DNA from: Nonomuraea sp. NEAU-A123
Lineage (GTDB): Bacteria; Actinomycetota; Actinomycetes; Streptosporangiales; Streptosporangiaceae
NCBI RefSeq assembly: GCF_018603905.1
Contig: NZ_JAHFZZ010000016.1
Coordinates: 204,228 to 268,227, forward strand
DNA length: 64,000 bases
Direction: 5' to 3'
Position 1 is the stretch's first letter. Every line of letters begins with the position of its first letter. The translations under genes were made by a program, and so were the position numbers. Shown here piece after piece: positions 1 through 6,769 of the stretch. A model generated the notes under the pieces. That model had not been told where the DNA came from and did no database searches. It saw only the letters and a program-made list of their open reading frames with translations.

Positions 1-65
1 AGGCGATCACCCAGGCGCGGCAGCGGCTTGGATCTGCGCCTCGCAGGGCGTTCTACGCGCACTAA
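1..65 (+). CDS. C-terminal end of a gene that begins before the window
   Basis: An open frame runs in from the left edge and ends at TAA 63-65; its last residues read AITQARQRLGSAPRRAFYAH. It overlaps the stop codon of the convergent GntR gene by four bases, the tight packing expected of a real gene end. Twenty residues are too few to name a family. A replication or integrase gene of the same accessory island would fit the context, but that is a guess. Confidence 0.35.
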   Translation, partial: AITQARQRLGSAPRRAFYAH

Positions 66-316
66 GCGGTCTCCGATTCCCAGTATTCGCGGTCTGCGAC
101 CTTCGAGCCGATGCCCGGTTCTGTCCGGATCAAGCCGTCCGCGCGAAGCTGCCGGATGACCTTCTGTGCTGTGGCGTTCGCGATGCCGAACTCTGCCGTC
201 AGGTCCACGAGCGACGGGACGCGTTCCCCGACTTCGATTTCTCCTGAGCGGATCCGTCCGCTGATCACCGCGTACACCTGTCGCCAACGAGGCTGTTCGG
301 TCTCGATCTGTGCCAC
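62..316 (-). CDS. Short GntR-family regulator (DNA-binding domain only)
   Basis: This 84-residue protein is almost entirely a GntR winged helix: an arginine-rich start, IRSGEIEVGERVPS at about residues 23-36, the recognition region LTAEFGIANATAQKVIRQL at 39-57 and the wing DGLIRTEPGIGSKV. There is no UTRA or FCD effector domain. Such stand-alone GntR proteins are common on actinomycete integrative elements and plasmids, which fits this degraded left edge. It is transcribed away from the small genes at 441-889; the intergenic stretch holds a candidate operator at 371-393. Confidence 0.8.
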   Translation of the reverse strand: MAQIETEQPRWRQVYAVISGRIRSGEIEVGERVPSLVDLTAEFGIANATAQKVIRQLRADGLIRTEPGIGSKVADREYWESETA

Positions 317-370
317 GTGATCACGCTAGGGACATCTGCCTCACGTGGCGATAGCGGCGCACGTAGTACA

Positions 371-393
371 CCTAGCGCACGTGGCGCACTAGG
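371..393. promoter_or_regulatory. Imperfect inverted repeat between GntR and the 441 gene
   Basis: CCTAG and CTAGG arms flank a 13-base core in which further GC pairs match, about 15 of 23 positions being symmetric. A TTGACA-like hexamer lies just downstream, near 410-415. The position in the divergent gap between the GntR gene and the gene at 441 suggests an autoregulatory operator. Sequence symmetry only. Confidence 0.3.
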
Positions 394-440
394 CATACTC
401 TTGACACCACGACAAGAGCAGGTGAGCGAGGCGAGGCGTA

Positions 441-656
441 ATGGATCAGCCCGAGTATGAAACCCAGACCTCGATCGTCGGCTTCGAGGATGGCGGGACG
501 TGGCGCGGTCGGCACACGGACAGCGGCCGGGAGATCAGCGCGGAACACTGGGAACTTCTCATCTGGAGAGCTCGCGAAACGGTCATGTTCGTAGCGATCA
601 CGAATGTTAATGATCTTCTCAAGCGAGTCACTCCAGACGCCGGCGAATCCAAATGA
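441..656 (+). CDS. Small hypothetical protein (71 aa)
   Basis: An acidic 71-residue protein starting MDQPEYETQTSIVGFEDGG. It has no signal peptide, membrane segment or motif I can place. The start follows a purine-rich stretch (gagcgaggcgagg). Its TGA overlaps the ATG of the next gene (ATGA at 653-656), which strongly suggests a two-gene translationally coupled unit and supports both being real. Function unknown; the company of a short GntR protein and pseudogenes suggests cargo of a mobile element. Confidence 0.55.
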   Translation: MDQPEYETQTSIVGFEDGGTWRGRHTDSGREISAEHWELLIWRARETVMFVAITNVNDLLKRVTPDAGESK

Positions 657-889
657 CCGCCGTTCACGTCGGCCTGGAGTGGACCCCGTACATCAAGCGC
701 GTCGAGCGTTCCCGCGTGCTGGAGTTCGTCACGATGAGCGGAGTCGAGTATGAGCTGTGCGGCGAAGGCGGACAGTGGGTCATCCGGCGCACCGACCGGA
801 CGAACGGCCGGACCGTCGTCACGGAGTCGAGCCGGGGGCGGCCGCGCGACGTTCAAGAGGTCTGGCGGACAGTCCAGCTCTGGGGCTGA
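653..889 (+). CDS. Small hypothetical protein (78 aa), coupled to the 441 gene
   Basis: A 78-residue basic protein starting MTAVHVGLEWTPYIKRVERS. The middle reads like alternating beta-strands (VLEFVTMSGVEYELC, then QWVIRRTDR). It starts inside the stop codon of the preceding gene, so it is probably translated by re-initiation. I do not recognise the family. Its end faces the remnant gene on the other strand, with only a few bases between. Confidence 0.5.
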   Translation: MTAVHVGLEWTPYIKRVERSRVLEFVTMSGVEYELCGEGGQWVIRRTDRTNGRTVVTESSRGRPRDVQEVWRTVQLWG

Positions 890-893
890 CTGC

Positions 894-1188
894 TCACGGC
901 CGGTCGTGTCGCTTCGAGTCGCTCAGGTGCATCTTCTCGCGCACGCGCGGGCGCGCGCTCTTCCCGCATGCGTCCGAACGCCTCCGTCACCGGCCAGGTC
1001 GGCATTTTCTTGCCGGCGCATGCCTCGGCGAGCACCGCGTGCGAGCAGTAGACAGCCTTGTCTATGGCCCGGAAGGTCAGATCCGGGCTCACTTCGTCCT
1101 TCCGATCGCGCAGCCGCTGTGCGAACTCGCCAATGGGCCGCTTGTCGGCGATCGGGTTGTACCTGCGTCCCCTTGTGCCGCCCCCTCA
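894..1188 (-). pseudogene. Frameshifted helix-turn-helix protein remnant
   Basis: Read on the minus strand from about 1188, one frame gives NPIADKRPIGEFAQRLRDRK and then LTFRAIDKAVYCSHAVLAEA, ending PTWPVTEAF near 977. The pattern continues only in another frame as DACGKSARPRVREKMHLSDS, stopping at 894-896. The combined layout (an 'F..RLR' start, a middle with two short helices, 'P.W..V..F..ACG') resembles the HTH segment of actinobacterial XRE-like proteins. A one- or two-base indel near 975 explains the break. No start codon with a ribosome site is evident, so it is probably also truncated. Confidence 0.45.
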
Positions 1189-1200
1189 CGCCCAATTAGC

Positions 1201-1539
1201 GGCGGCAACGCCGTGTTTGACGGGCTGACCTTTACTGGCGACGCCGTATTTGGCGAGGCGACGTTCAGGGGCCGCGCCCAGTTCGGCGGGGCGGCCTTCA
1301 CCGGAGACGTCTGGTTCCGCGGGGCGACTTTCATCGGCGACGCCTGGTTTGAGGGGGCGACGGGGCTGGAGGGCGCGGATGTGGGCGCTGTGCGGGTGGC
1401 CGCGGGGGTGCAGCGGCACTGGCCGCCCATCTGGCGGGAGGTGCCGGGCGAGGGCGGGTGGCGGAGGCTGCTGCGACTGGCCGCGGAGTTGGCGGCCGAG
1501 GAGGGGCACGATGCGAGTCGACGGAGTCGGGCAGGGTGA
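1201..1539 (+). pseudogene. Headless pentapeptide-repeat protein fragment
   Basis: From 1201 the plus strand encodes repeating five-residue units with aromatic centres: AVFDG, LTFTG, DAVFGEATF, AQFGGAAFTG, WFRGATFIG, WFEGA. This is the signature of pentapeptide-repeat proteins, which form a right-handed quadrilateral beta-helix. A C-terminal tail follows, with HWPPIWREVPGEGGW. The open frame reaches back to 757, but upstream of about 1190 it is only antisense to the HTH remnant, so the natural N-terminus is missing. The sharp boundary suggests two fragments joined by recombination. Confidence 0.5.
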
Positions 1540-1645
1540 CATAAGGCTCCTTACCGGGCAGCACGACCTGGGAAAACCCCCACTTTGATCGTTATCGCGC
1601 GGGACTTATCCCCTCATGTTCGAGCCGTAACCTGCGGCCGCAGGA

Positions 1646-1813
1646 TCAGCTGTTCGCGATAGCTTCCTGCGCTTCCGCCAGCCGATTGACCGCTGAAGCC
1701 AGCGCCAGGATGGCCAAGACCTTAGCGTCCTCGGTCTTGTCGTCAGCCAGAGCGTTCAGCGCGGCGTTCTCGTGAGCACCAGGTCCGATCATGTTGTCGT
1801 CGCTCATCATCAT
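1646..1813 (-). CDS. 55-aa small protein, unknown function
   Basis: A short minus-strand frame with three tandem ATG codons (1813-1805) encodes MMMSDDNMIGPGAHENAALN, continues with a helical region rich in Ala, Leu, Asp and Glu, and ends EAQEAIANS. The AGAGAGAG stretch just upstream is a plausible ribosome site best spaced for the second or third ATG. Third codon positions are mostly G or C. It looks like a soluble acidic helical protein of the small-orphan type found on actinomycete mobile islands. No family recognised. Confidence 0.5.
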   Translation of the reverse strand: MMMSDDNMIGPGAHENAALNALADDKTEDAKVLAILALASAVNRLAEAQEAIANS

Positions 1814-1834
1814 CTCTCTCTGCGGGGATCGAGT

Positions 1835-2050
1835 TCAGGAGAACACGACCGCGGAGAACGAGTTGCCGAATTGGGGGTTCGTCCGGCGTGATCCAGCCGT
1901 GTTGGTGATGTCCGCGAGGTGGATTGTCCGGACATTGTCCCGGGTTGCGAACAGACAACGGTCCTCCGCCGGACAATGGCGGAGGACCGTCAACGTGGTG
2001 TCCCACTGCGCTCGTCCGGACCAACGAACTGACGCTTTGGGGGCTTTCAC
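1835..2050 (-). CDS. Possible small protein upstream of the 55-aa gene
   Basis: A GTG-started frame of 71 codons lies 21 bases upstream of the 55-aa gene on the same strand (inner part VLRHCPAEDRCLFATRDNVR, end FGNSFSAVVFS). GC bias at third positions is moderate and no good ribosome site is visible. A perfect hairpin (1958-1990) sits inside it, which is unusual for coding DNA. It could equally be non-coding, so I list it with low confidence. Confidence 0.2.
   Translation of the reverse strand: MKAPKASVRWSGRAQWDTTLTVLRHCPAEDRCLFATRDNVRTIHLADITNTAGSRRTNPQFGNSFSAVVFS
1958..1990. terminator. Strong 13-bp hairpin
   Basis: ACGGTCCTCCGCC and GGCGGAGGACCGT are perfect 13-base complements around a 7-base loop. 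No U-run follows on either strand, as is common for actinomycete terminators. It may end transcription at this junction between small fragments, or be the trace of a mobile element end. Confidence 0.45.
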
Positions 2051-2269
2051 CAGGCACTTTGGTCTCGTATCGAGGGCCCGCGCTCTGGTGTGAGATCTGG
2101 GCCCTCCACTCAGGTTGGCGCGACGAGCCCTAAAGTAGAGGCGTTATCGCAGGGCGCAAGCGCTCTGATCACGGCTTGGGGCATTTGCCTCGGCAACAGC
2201 GGTACGGCGGGGTGGAATGGGTCATGGGCCTTCTCCCTCGCTCCCCGAAGCCGTCAGTCCGCCGGCGCG

Positions 2270-2989
2270 GCCGCCGGCGCCGACGTCGCGCCCAAGACCA
2301 TCACCGCCTGGCTGGCCAGGGCGCAGGCCAAGCGCCTGCCTTTCCCGGCGCCGCATCGCATCCTGTACCGCCTGTACTGGCCGCTGTCGGCCGTAGAGGC
2401 CTGGCGCCGGGACTACAGCGGCCAGCAGCGCCAGGACGAGCCGGGTGCCTCGCCGAGCTCGGCGCGCGAGCAGCTGCTCCCGGCCGACACGCTTGAGCTC
2501 GGGCCCGAGCCCGGCGCGCCTGGCATCGGCCAGGCCGTCGCCGCCTCCACCGAGCGGGCGTCGGACGTCGAGCCCGCCTGCCACGCTCCAGCCGCCGCCC
2601 GCCCCGGTCGGCCAGCCGGTGCCCTGGACCAACGAGGCCGACCCGGTCAAGCGCCGCACCTGGTACACCGATGACGAGCTCAACGCCGTCCAGGTCGTCA
2701 AGACCGACCGAGGCGACGGCAGCTACTCGTCGCCGGCGACCTGCTCGGCACGGTCGAGCCGCACCGCACCGCACGCGGCGGCCGCTCCGGCTGGGAGGCC
2801 CGCCACCGCGGCGGCTCGGCGGCCTGGCACCTGAGCACCGGCGTGAAAGGCGCCGGCACCCGGCCCGCCACCCGTGACGCGGCGGTCATCGACTTGATCG
2901 CCGCCGTCCAGCACGCCTGGAAGCACTACCGCGAGCGGAAGAAGCGCGACGCCACCCTTCGCCATCTCGAAGAAGACGACCGCCCGTAG
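2270..2989 (+). pseudogene. Multiply frameshifted HTH-domain gene of a mobile element
   Basis: Three stretches in alternating frames together look like one protein. The first (about 2278-2425) reads VAPKTITAWLARAQAKRLPF and then HRILYRLYWPLSAVEAWRRD, an excisionase/MerR-type helix-turn-helix. A second frame (about 2580-2722) reads VPWTNEADPVKRRTWYTDDE and then LNAVQVVKTDRGDGSY. The frame then changes back at 2723 to LLVAGDLLGTVEPHRTARGG, ending HLEEDDRP with TAG at 2987-2989. At least two indels are needed, so the gene is broken unless these are assembly errors. The N-terminus is also unclear. Confidence 0.5.
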
Positions 2990-3006
2990 CATCCACCGCG
3001 CGTCCC

Positions 3007-3054
3007 GGCCTGTCGTTAACGAGGCTGTCACGAAGTGCATTCGAGGGTCGTTAG
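3007..3054 (+). repeat. Left terminal inverted repeat of the Hsp20 cassette
   Basis: Starts GGCCTGTCGTTAACGAGGCT and pairs with the right copy at 4280-4327. Mismatches are a T/C at base 11, a G/A at base 17 and three clustered bases near the inner end. Confidence 0.75.
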
Positions 3055-3184
3055 CCCTGGTCCGCACGCCTTTGGTGTGGCTGTTTCCGGATCTTTCGCG
3101 GTTTCCGATGCTGTGTCACACCTGCGAGCGACGAAACCCCCTGCCTCACCGTGACACCCCCTTCGACCGCGACGAACGGCCATG

Positions 3185-3215
3185 TTGACATCTCGACTCG
3201 GAGAAAAGCTATAAT
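3185..3215 (+). promoter_or_regulatory. Consensus sigma70-type promoter of the hsp20 gene
   Basis: A perfect TTGACA (3185-3190) and a perfect TATAAT (3210-3215) are separated by 19 bases, slightly longer than the 17-18 optimum. Perfect hexamers are rare in GC-rich actinomycetes, so this is likely a strong vegetative promoter tuned by a repressor. I do not see the CTTGAGT-N7-ACTCAAG inverted repeat bound by HspR. Confidence 0.65.
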
Positions 3216-3295
3216 CAGAGTTGTAGGTTTCCTCTTAGAGGGCAGGCCTCCTGAGTGACCAAGAGGCCCCCGGAGATCTTCGGAGGTGGAACACG

Positions 3296-3736
3296 ATGCT
3301 GCTCACGTCGATCGACCCGTTCGTCCAGGAGTTCGAGCGTCAATTCGACCGCCTGGCCCGCCAGGCCGCCGCCCAGGGCAGCGGAGCGGTCATGCCGATG
3401 GACGGGATCCGCCGCGCCGACGAGGTGGTCCTGCGCTTCGATCTGCCCGGCATCGACCCTGACTCCATCGAGGTCGCGGTCGACCGCGGCGTCCTGTCGG
3501 TGACCGCACAACGCGAGGAAGAGTTCGGCGAGGACGAGCGCGTCTTCGTCCGCGAGCGGGTGATGGGCTCCTTCACCCGGCGCGTCTACCTGTCAGAGCA
3601 CCTCGACGCCGACGCCATCGAAGCCGCCTACAACAACGGCGTACTGGCCGTCCGCATCCCGGTGCTCGAGCGCGCCAAGCCGCGCAAGGTCGCCATCCAG
3701 CAGACCGGCGACACCTACAAAGCGATCAAGAGTTGA
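3296..3736 (+). CDS. Small heat-shock protein, Hsp20/alpha-crystallin family
   Basis: A 146-residue ATP-independent holdase that would bind unfolding proteins in the cytosol. The alpha-crystallin domain spans about residues 36-130: DEVVLRFDLPGIDPDSIEVA, the strand VLSVTAQRE, then GSFTRRVYLSEHLDADAIEA, and YNNGVLAVRIPV containing the usual G-V-L. Start ATG 3296 has a GGAGGTGG ribosome site. The gene lies inside the inverted-repeat cassette, 100 bases before a MerR-like regulator on the same strand, so the pair probably forms a heat- or stress-inducible unit. Length is typical of the actinobacterial Hsp18 class. Confidence 0.92.
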   Translation: MLLTSIDPFVQEFERQFDRLARQAAAQGSGAVMPMDGIRRADEVVLRFDLPGIDPDSIEVAVDRGVLSVTAQREEEFGEDERVFVRERVMGSFTRRVYLSEHLDADAIEAAYNNGVLAVRIPVLERAKPRKVAIQQTGDTYKAIKS

Positions 3737-4742
3737 CATCCTCGGGACGAGGCGGGCGCGGCCCCGTCGCGGTGAACGGCACCGCGACGGGGCCGCCCGT
3801 CATTGCCGCACCCCACCGGCGCCAGGAGACACGACCATGAACCTGCCCTTCGACGACGAGCACGCGGCGCTGTTCACGGTGGGACAGGTCGCCTCGATGC
3901 TCCAAGTGCAGCAGGCGTTCCTGCGCCGCATCGACGACCACCAGGTGATCTCGCCCCAGCGCTCGGCAGGCAGGCAACGCCGATACAGCCGCCACGAGAT
4001 CGGCCGCATCCAGCAGGTCGTGATCATGATGGACCAGGGAATGACACTCCCGGCCATTCGCCTCATCCTCGACCTGCAGCACCAGCTCATCGAGGTCACG
4101 CGAGAGCGCGACGAACTGGCCCGCGAGCTGGCCGATCGGGAGGCCAAGCGCGACCGCCCAGCGCACCCCTGACCCCGCATCGGCCGGCAGGCGAGTGACG
4201 CCCCGGCACAGGCCCGGGACGCATATGGCGCGCCCGAGCCCGTCAAACCTCGCCATGCTGCCGAAACAGCGCTGACCAGCTAACGCAGCTCGAATGCACT
4301 TCGTGACAGCTTCGTTGACGACAGGCCCCAGCGGGTCAGCAGGTGGCAGTACCTGACCGGGATCACCGACGCCGAACGCGAGCAGATGCGCGCCGAACGC
4401 CTGGCCCGCAGCCTGCTCGACCGTGACATGCACGACCACATGCGCATCGACCCCGGTAAGCGACAGCAATCGCGCCGGCGTCGCCTGCAGGGCGGCCACG
4501 CGCACCTCACCACCGCGGTGAAGACAGCTTTGATGGCAGGCCAGCAGACTGCCCAACCCGCGGCTGTCCATGAACCTCAACTCCGCCAGATCGAACACCA
4601 CCTGATCGGCGGGCCCCTGGCGAACCTGCTCGAGGAAGTTCTCCAGCTCACTGTGGTTGGTCGTGTCCAGCTCACCACCCACAGCGATCACCGTCACCCC
4701 GGGCAGGTGCTGATGGGTCAGCGTCAGCGGCATCATCATCAT
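3726..4742 (-). CDS. STAS-domain anti-sigma-factor antagonist, 3' end altered by the Hsp20 cassette
   Basis: The first 115 or so codons are a clear STAS domain (SpoIIAA/RsbV type): GVTVIAVGGELDTTNHSELE, VVFDLAELRFMDSRGLGSLL with the phosphorylatable Ser in DSRGLGSL, and LLSLTGVDAHVVVHVTVEQA. Such proteins relieve sigma factors from anti-sigma kinases in a partner-switching stress response. The start at 4742, first of four ATGs, follows GGAGG by five bases. After about residue 138 the frame enters the cassette's inverted repeat (NEAVTKCIRA) and runs antisense through the MerR-like gene to 3726. The natural stop therefore appears to have been lost. A functional product would be the N-terminal part only. 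Confidence 0.6.
   Translation of the reverse strand: MMMMPLTLTHQHLPGVTVIAVGGELDTTNHSELENFLEQVRQGPADQVVFDLAELRFMDSRGLGSLLACHQSCLHRGGEVRVAALQATPARLLSLTGVDAHVVVHVTVEQAAGQAFGAHLLAFGVGDPGQVLPPADPLGPVVNEAVTKCIRAALAGQRCFGSMARFDGLGRAICVPGLCRGVTRLPADAGSGVRWAVALGLPIGQLAGQFVALSRDLDELVLQVEDEANGRECHSLVHHDHDLLDAADLVAAVSALPACRALGRDHLVVVDAAQERLLHLEHRGDLSHREQRRVLVVEGQVHGRVSWRRWGAAMTGGPVAVPFTATGPRPPRPEDVNS
3837..4172 (+). CDS. MerR-like (HspR-type) regulator beside hsp20
   Basis: The 111-residue protein has a MerR winged-helix: LFTVGQVASMLQVQQAFLRR, then the recognition and wing region SAGRQRRYSRHEIGRIQQVV. A C-terminal coiled helix follows (LQHQLIEVTRERDELARELA) that would dimerise. Size and order resemble HspR, the repressor of dnaK/clpB in actinomycetes, but HspR's exact operator is not visible nearby. 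AGGAG precedes the ATG. Sitting 100 bases after hsp20 inside the cassette, it most likely senses stress and controls that operon. Confidence 0.75.
   Translation: MNLPFDDEHAALFTVGQVASMLQVQQAFLRRIDDHQVISPQRSAGRQRRYSRHEIGRIQQVVIMMDQGMTLPAIRLILDLQHQLIEVTRERDELARELADREAKRDRPAHP
4280..4327 (-). repeat. Right terminal inverted repeat of the Hsp20 cassette
   Basis: On the minus strand from 4327 it reads GGCCTGTCGTCAACGAAGCT, matching the left repeat. It is translated as part of the STAS frame (VVNEAVTKCIRA), marking where the cassette joined that gene. Confidence 0.75.
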
Positions 4743-4916
4743 CACCACCTCCGCAGCCCGCATACCCCCAAACAACGCAGCACGACCAGGGGTGGGACCA
4801 TCCGGCTGAAATTGAACGCCAAGCCTCCCCCGCCAGACCGTGTGCTGTGCGTGGTGGCCAATGCCGTCGGCCGGGGAGGGCCGGCATCGGCGTCCCGGCG
4901 TTCAAAGCGTCGTTGG

Positions 4917-4944
4917 GCCTGGTCGGCGCTTTGCGGGACCAGGC
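4917..4944 (-). terminator. Hairpin after the MerR-like gene
   Basis: GCCTGGTC (4917-4924) pairs with GACCAGGC (4937-4944) around a 12-base loop, 26 bases past the stop codon of the MerR-like gene on the minus strand. This is a plausible terminator separating it from the STAS gene. Confidence 0.35.
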
Positions 4945-4969
4945 CGCTGAGTCGAGGAGGTCGCCGGCG

Positions 4970-5428
4970 CTAGTGGTCGGCCGGGCGGTGGTGGGAGTTG
5001 TTGATGCGCAGCGCCTCGGCGAGCTGGTCTTCCAAGATGATGATCCGGCAGGCGGCTTCCAGGGCGGTGCCCTGGTCGACCAGCTCGCGGGCCCTGGCAG
5101 CCAGGCGGAGTTGGTAGCGGGAGTAGCGGCGGTGGCCGCCGTTGGAGCGTTGCGGCTCGATCAGTTTGGCGGCGCCCAGGCTGCGCAGGAAAGCCGCGCT
5201 AACGCCCAGGATCTCCGCGGCCCGGCCCATGCTGTAGGCGGGGTAGTCCTCATCGTCGAGTTTGGCCTCAGCGCTGGCATCCACCGCCGCATCGGAGGGT
5301 GGCTGGATGCGGGACTCGGCTTTGTCGCCGTAAGCGGCGCTTGATGCGAGCGTGGAAGTAGCGGCCGTGGCCCGGGGCTTGGGCTTGCTATCGGGCCCGG
5401 TGGCCAACGCTGTCGATGTTTGATCCAT
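4970..5428 (-). CDS. Second MerR-like regulator
   Basis: A 152-residue protein with a low-complexity Ala/Ser/Thr-rich N-terminal 70 residues. A MerR HTH follows: AYSMGRAAEILGVSAAFLRS, then LIEPQRSNGGHRRYSRYQLR, and a helical tail (ELVDQGTALEAACRIIILED). It is a relative of the cassette's MerR-like protein, sharing the 'FLR', 'PQRS' and 'RRYSR' elements. Start 5428 has GGGAGG seven bases upstream; the longer frame to 5503 lacks such a site. It is co-oriented with the STAS gene 227 bases downstream, so the two may form a stress-response unit. Confidence 0.75.
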   Translation of the reverse strand: MDQTSTALATGPDSKPKPRATAATSTLASSAAYGDKAESRIQPPSDAAVDASAEAKLDDEDYPAYSMGRAAEILGVSAAFLRSLGAAKLIEPQRSNGGHRRYSRYQLRLAARARELVDQGTALEAACRIIILEDQLAEALRINNSHHRPADH

Positions 5429-5713
5429 GTAACCTCCCGAACGCGGACGAGGGCCCCGGCGCCATGATGCGCCGGGGCCCGCAACTAGGTTGTTCAACAC
5501 CATCTACCGGCCAAGAGGCCGAATTGCCGTTTCCGCAACAGCCGCCCGCTGAGGGCGGGGATGCGGGGATCGCGTAAGCGTGACCGTAGACCACCTTCCC
5601 GTCTGTGGAGCTGCGGTACCCGTGCGGCGAAAACACACCGGCGACGGGCGATCCTGATGGCGTTCAACACTCCCTTCGCTATCTGTGAACCTTCTACAAC
5701 CCATGTCATGGAA

Positions 5714-5916
5714 CGACCCGTATGGCCGCCCCGACAGCGCGTCCACGCGTCGGGCCCCTAACAACTGCTCGGCCCTGCACGTCCGACCTTCTGCCGATCA
5801 CTTCCCACTGCAACTGCGGTACTGCTGCGACCCGTATGGCCGCTTTGGCAGCGCGTCCACGCGTCGGGCCCTTAACAACTGCTCGGCCCTGCACGTCCGA
5901 CCTTCTGCCGATCACT
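5714..5916. repeat. Two 89-bp direct repeats, 114 bp apart
   Basis: Copies at 5714-5802 and 5828-5916 match at about 84 of 89 positions without gaps; differences cluster as CCCCGA versus TTTGGC near base 16. Both contain GCGTCCACGCGTCGGGCCC. Neither strand gives a convincing protein. They fill most of the 600-base gap upstream of the second MerR-like gene and could be binding sites, att-like sequences or a decayed element. Confidence 0.7.
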
Positions 5917-6027
5917 CCTGCTATCCACGCTCGTCCGGGCGGCTCGTCGTGACGCCGGGTATCTCGTGCGCCGCCCTCGTGGATCCGTTCCTTGCGATGT
6001 GAGAAACACTAGCCACAACAGCCACGA

Positions 6028-6294
6028 ATGTCTACCTCAGCCACAACAGATTTTCGATCCCCGACGCAGGCAACTCTGGCTGGATGGATCCGCGGCCCGA
6101 CCGATCCCGCGCGGGTCGCTGAGCAACCGTCCCGAAAATGGCAGGTGTATGAGGACCTCGACGGCGGCGGCGCGCTCAGAGCCCGCCTGAGCGTCGTCGA
6201 CAGGGCCACCATGGCGCTGGTCCGCGAAGTCGTCATGACCGTCCCGGACGACGGCTGGAGTAACTTCGAAGGCGGTGATGCCGTCTTGGCCTGA
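6028..6294 (+). CDS. Hypothetical protein (88 aa)
   Basis: The second half of this frame shows strong GC bias at third positions and a protein-like sequence: SRKWQVYEDLDGGGALRARL, SVVDRATMALVREVVMTVPD, then GWSNFEGGDAVLA. The N-terminal 35 residues are less convincing and the true start is unclear; I kept the first ATG. No domain recognised. It stands alone between repeat-rich DNA on both sides and may be a fragment. Confidence 0.35.
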   Translation: MSTSATTDFRSPTQATLAGWIRGPTDPARVAEQPSRKWQVYEDLDGGGALRARLSVVDRATMALVREVVMTVPDDGWSNFEGGDAVLA

Positions 6295-6769
6295 CGCACC
6301 CCGGGCCGCAAACGCAGAAGGCTGCCTCTTGCCGGGGACGGCCATCGCGTAAGGGCCCATCTGAGGGGACCTCGATCGTCACGCTGCTGCCAGTGTCTCT
6401 GCACGCCTCAGCAGCGCCACAACCTGAGGAGATCTTAGCAACATGGCTGAAGGCCAGCATGGTTCCTGCCGTCATGCCCACACCTGGCTGAATGTGAACC
6501 TGAGCCCCCTTCACCTCAGGCAGCCACTACAAGCGGCGCATGGGAAGTGAAGATCGCTATCTACCGCTGAAGTGCTGGACGAAGTCCAATCAGCTGAACG
6601 CCGGGGAGCGCGAGGGGCTGGCAAGCCCCTCGCCAGGGGGCGAAGCCCCCGATAAGAGCGCCCGAGCGAAGCGAGGACCATGCCTTTGTGGGGGCATGGG
6701 GGGCGCAGCCTCCCATTAGACGCAGCCCGACCCCATAGCGCGAAGCGCCCTGTTGGAGGCCCTTGCTTG
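6295..6769. other. Gene-free spacer with a hairpin cluster
   Basis: No open frame with coding character. The first 300 bases look featureless. From 6611 to 6748 there are several compact hairpins: CGAGGGGC/GCCCCTCG (6611-6632), GGGGGC-GAA-GCCCCC (6636-6650), CATGCC/GGCATG (6679-6698) and GCGC-GAA-GCGC (6738-6748). The heptamer GCGAAGC occurs three times. This cluster lies just beyond the stop of the TetR gene and probably ends its transcript. Confidence 0.6.

Larger units (their letters stand above)
3007..4327. mobile_element. Transposase-less cassette bounded by 48-bp inverted repeats, carrying hsp20 and a MerR-like gene
   Basis: The sequence at 3007-3054 reappears inverted at 4280-4327 with about 43 of 48 bases matching, including an unbroken 22-base block containing CTGTCACGAAGTGCATTCGA. 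Similarity stops abruptly outside both ends. The 1.3-kb interior holds only an Hsp20 gene with its own consensus promoter and a MerR-like regulator. The outer ends abut a pseudogene on the left and the 3' part of a STAS gene on the right. This is the architecture of a non-autonomous transposable unit with cargo. I see no convincing target-site duplication. Confidence 0.6.

Noticed and set aside
4386..4973. Plus-strand frame reading RWQYLTGITDAEREQMRAER then LARSLLDRDMHDHMR
   Set aside because: It looks protein-like locally, but it is exactly antisense to the conserved STAS core and continues into His-rich nonsense.
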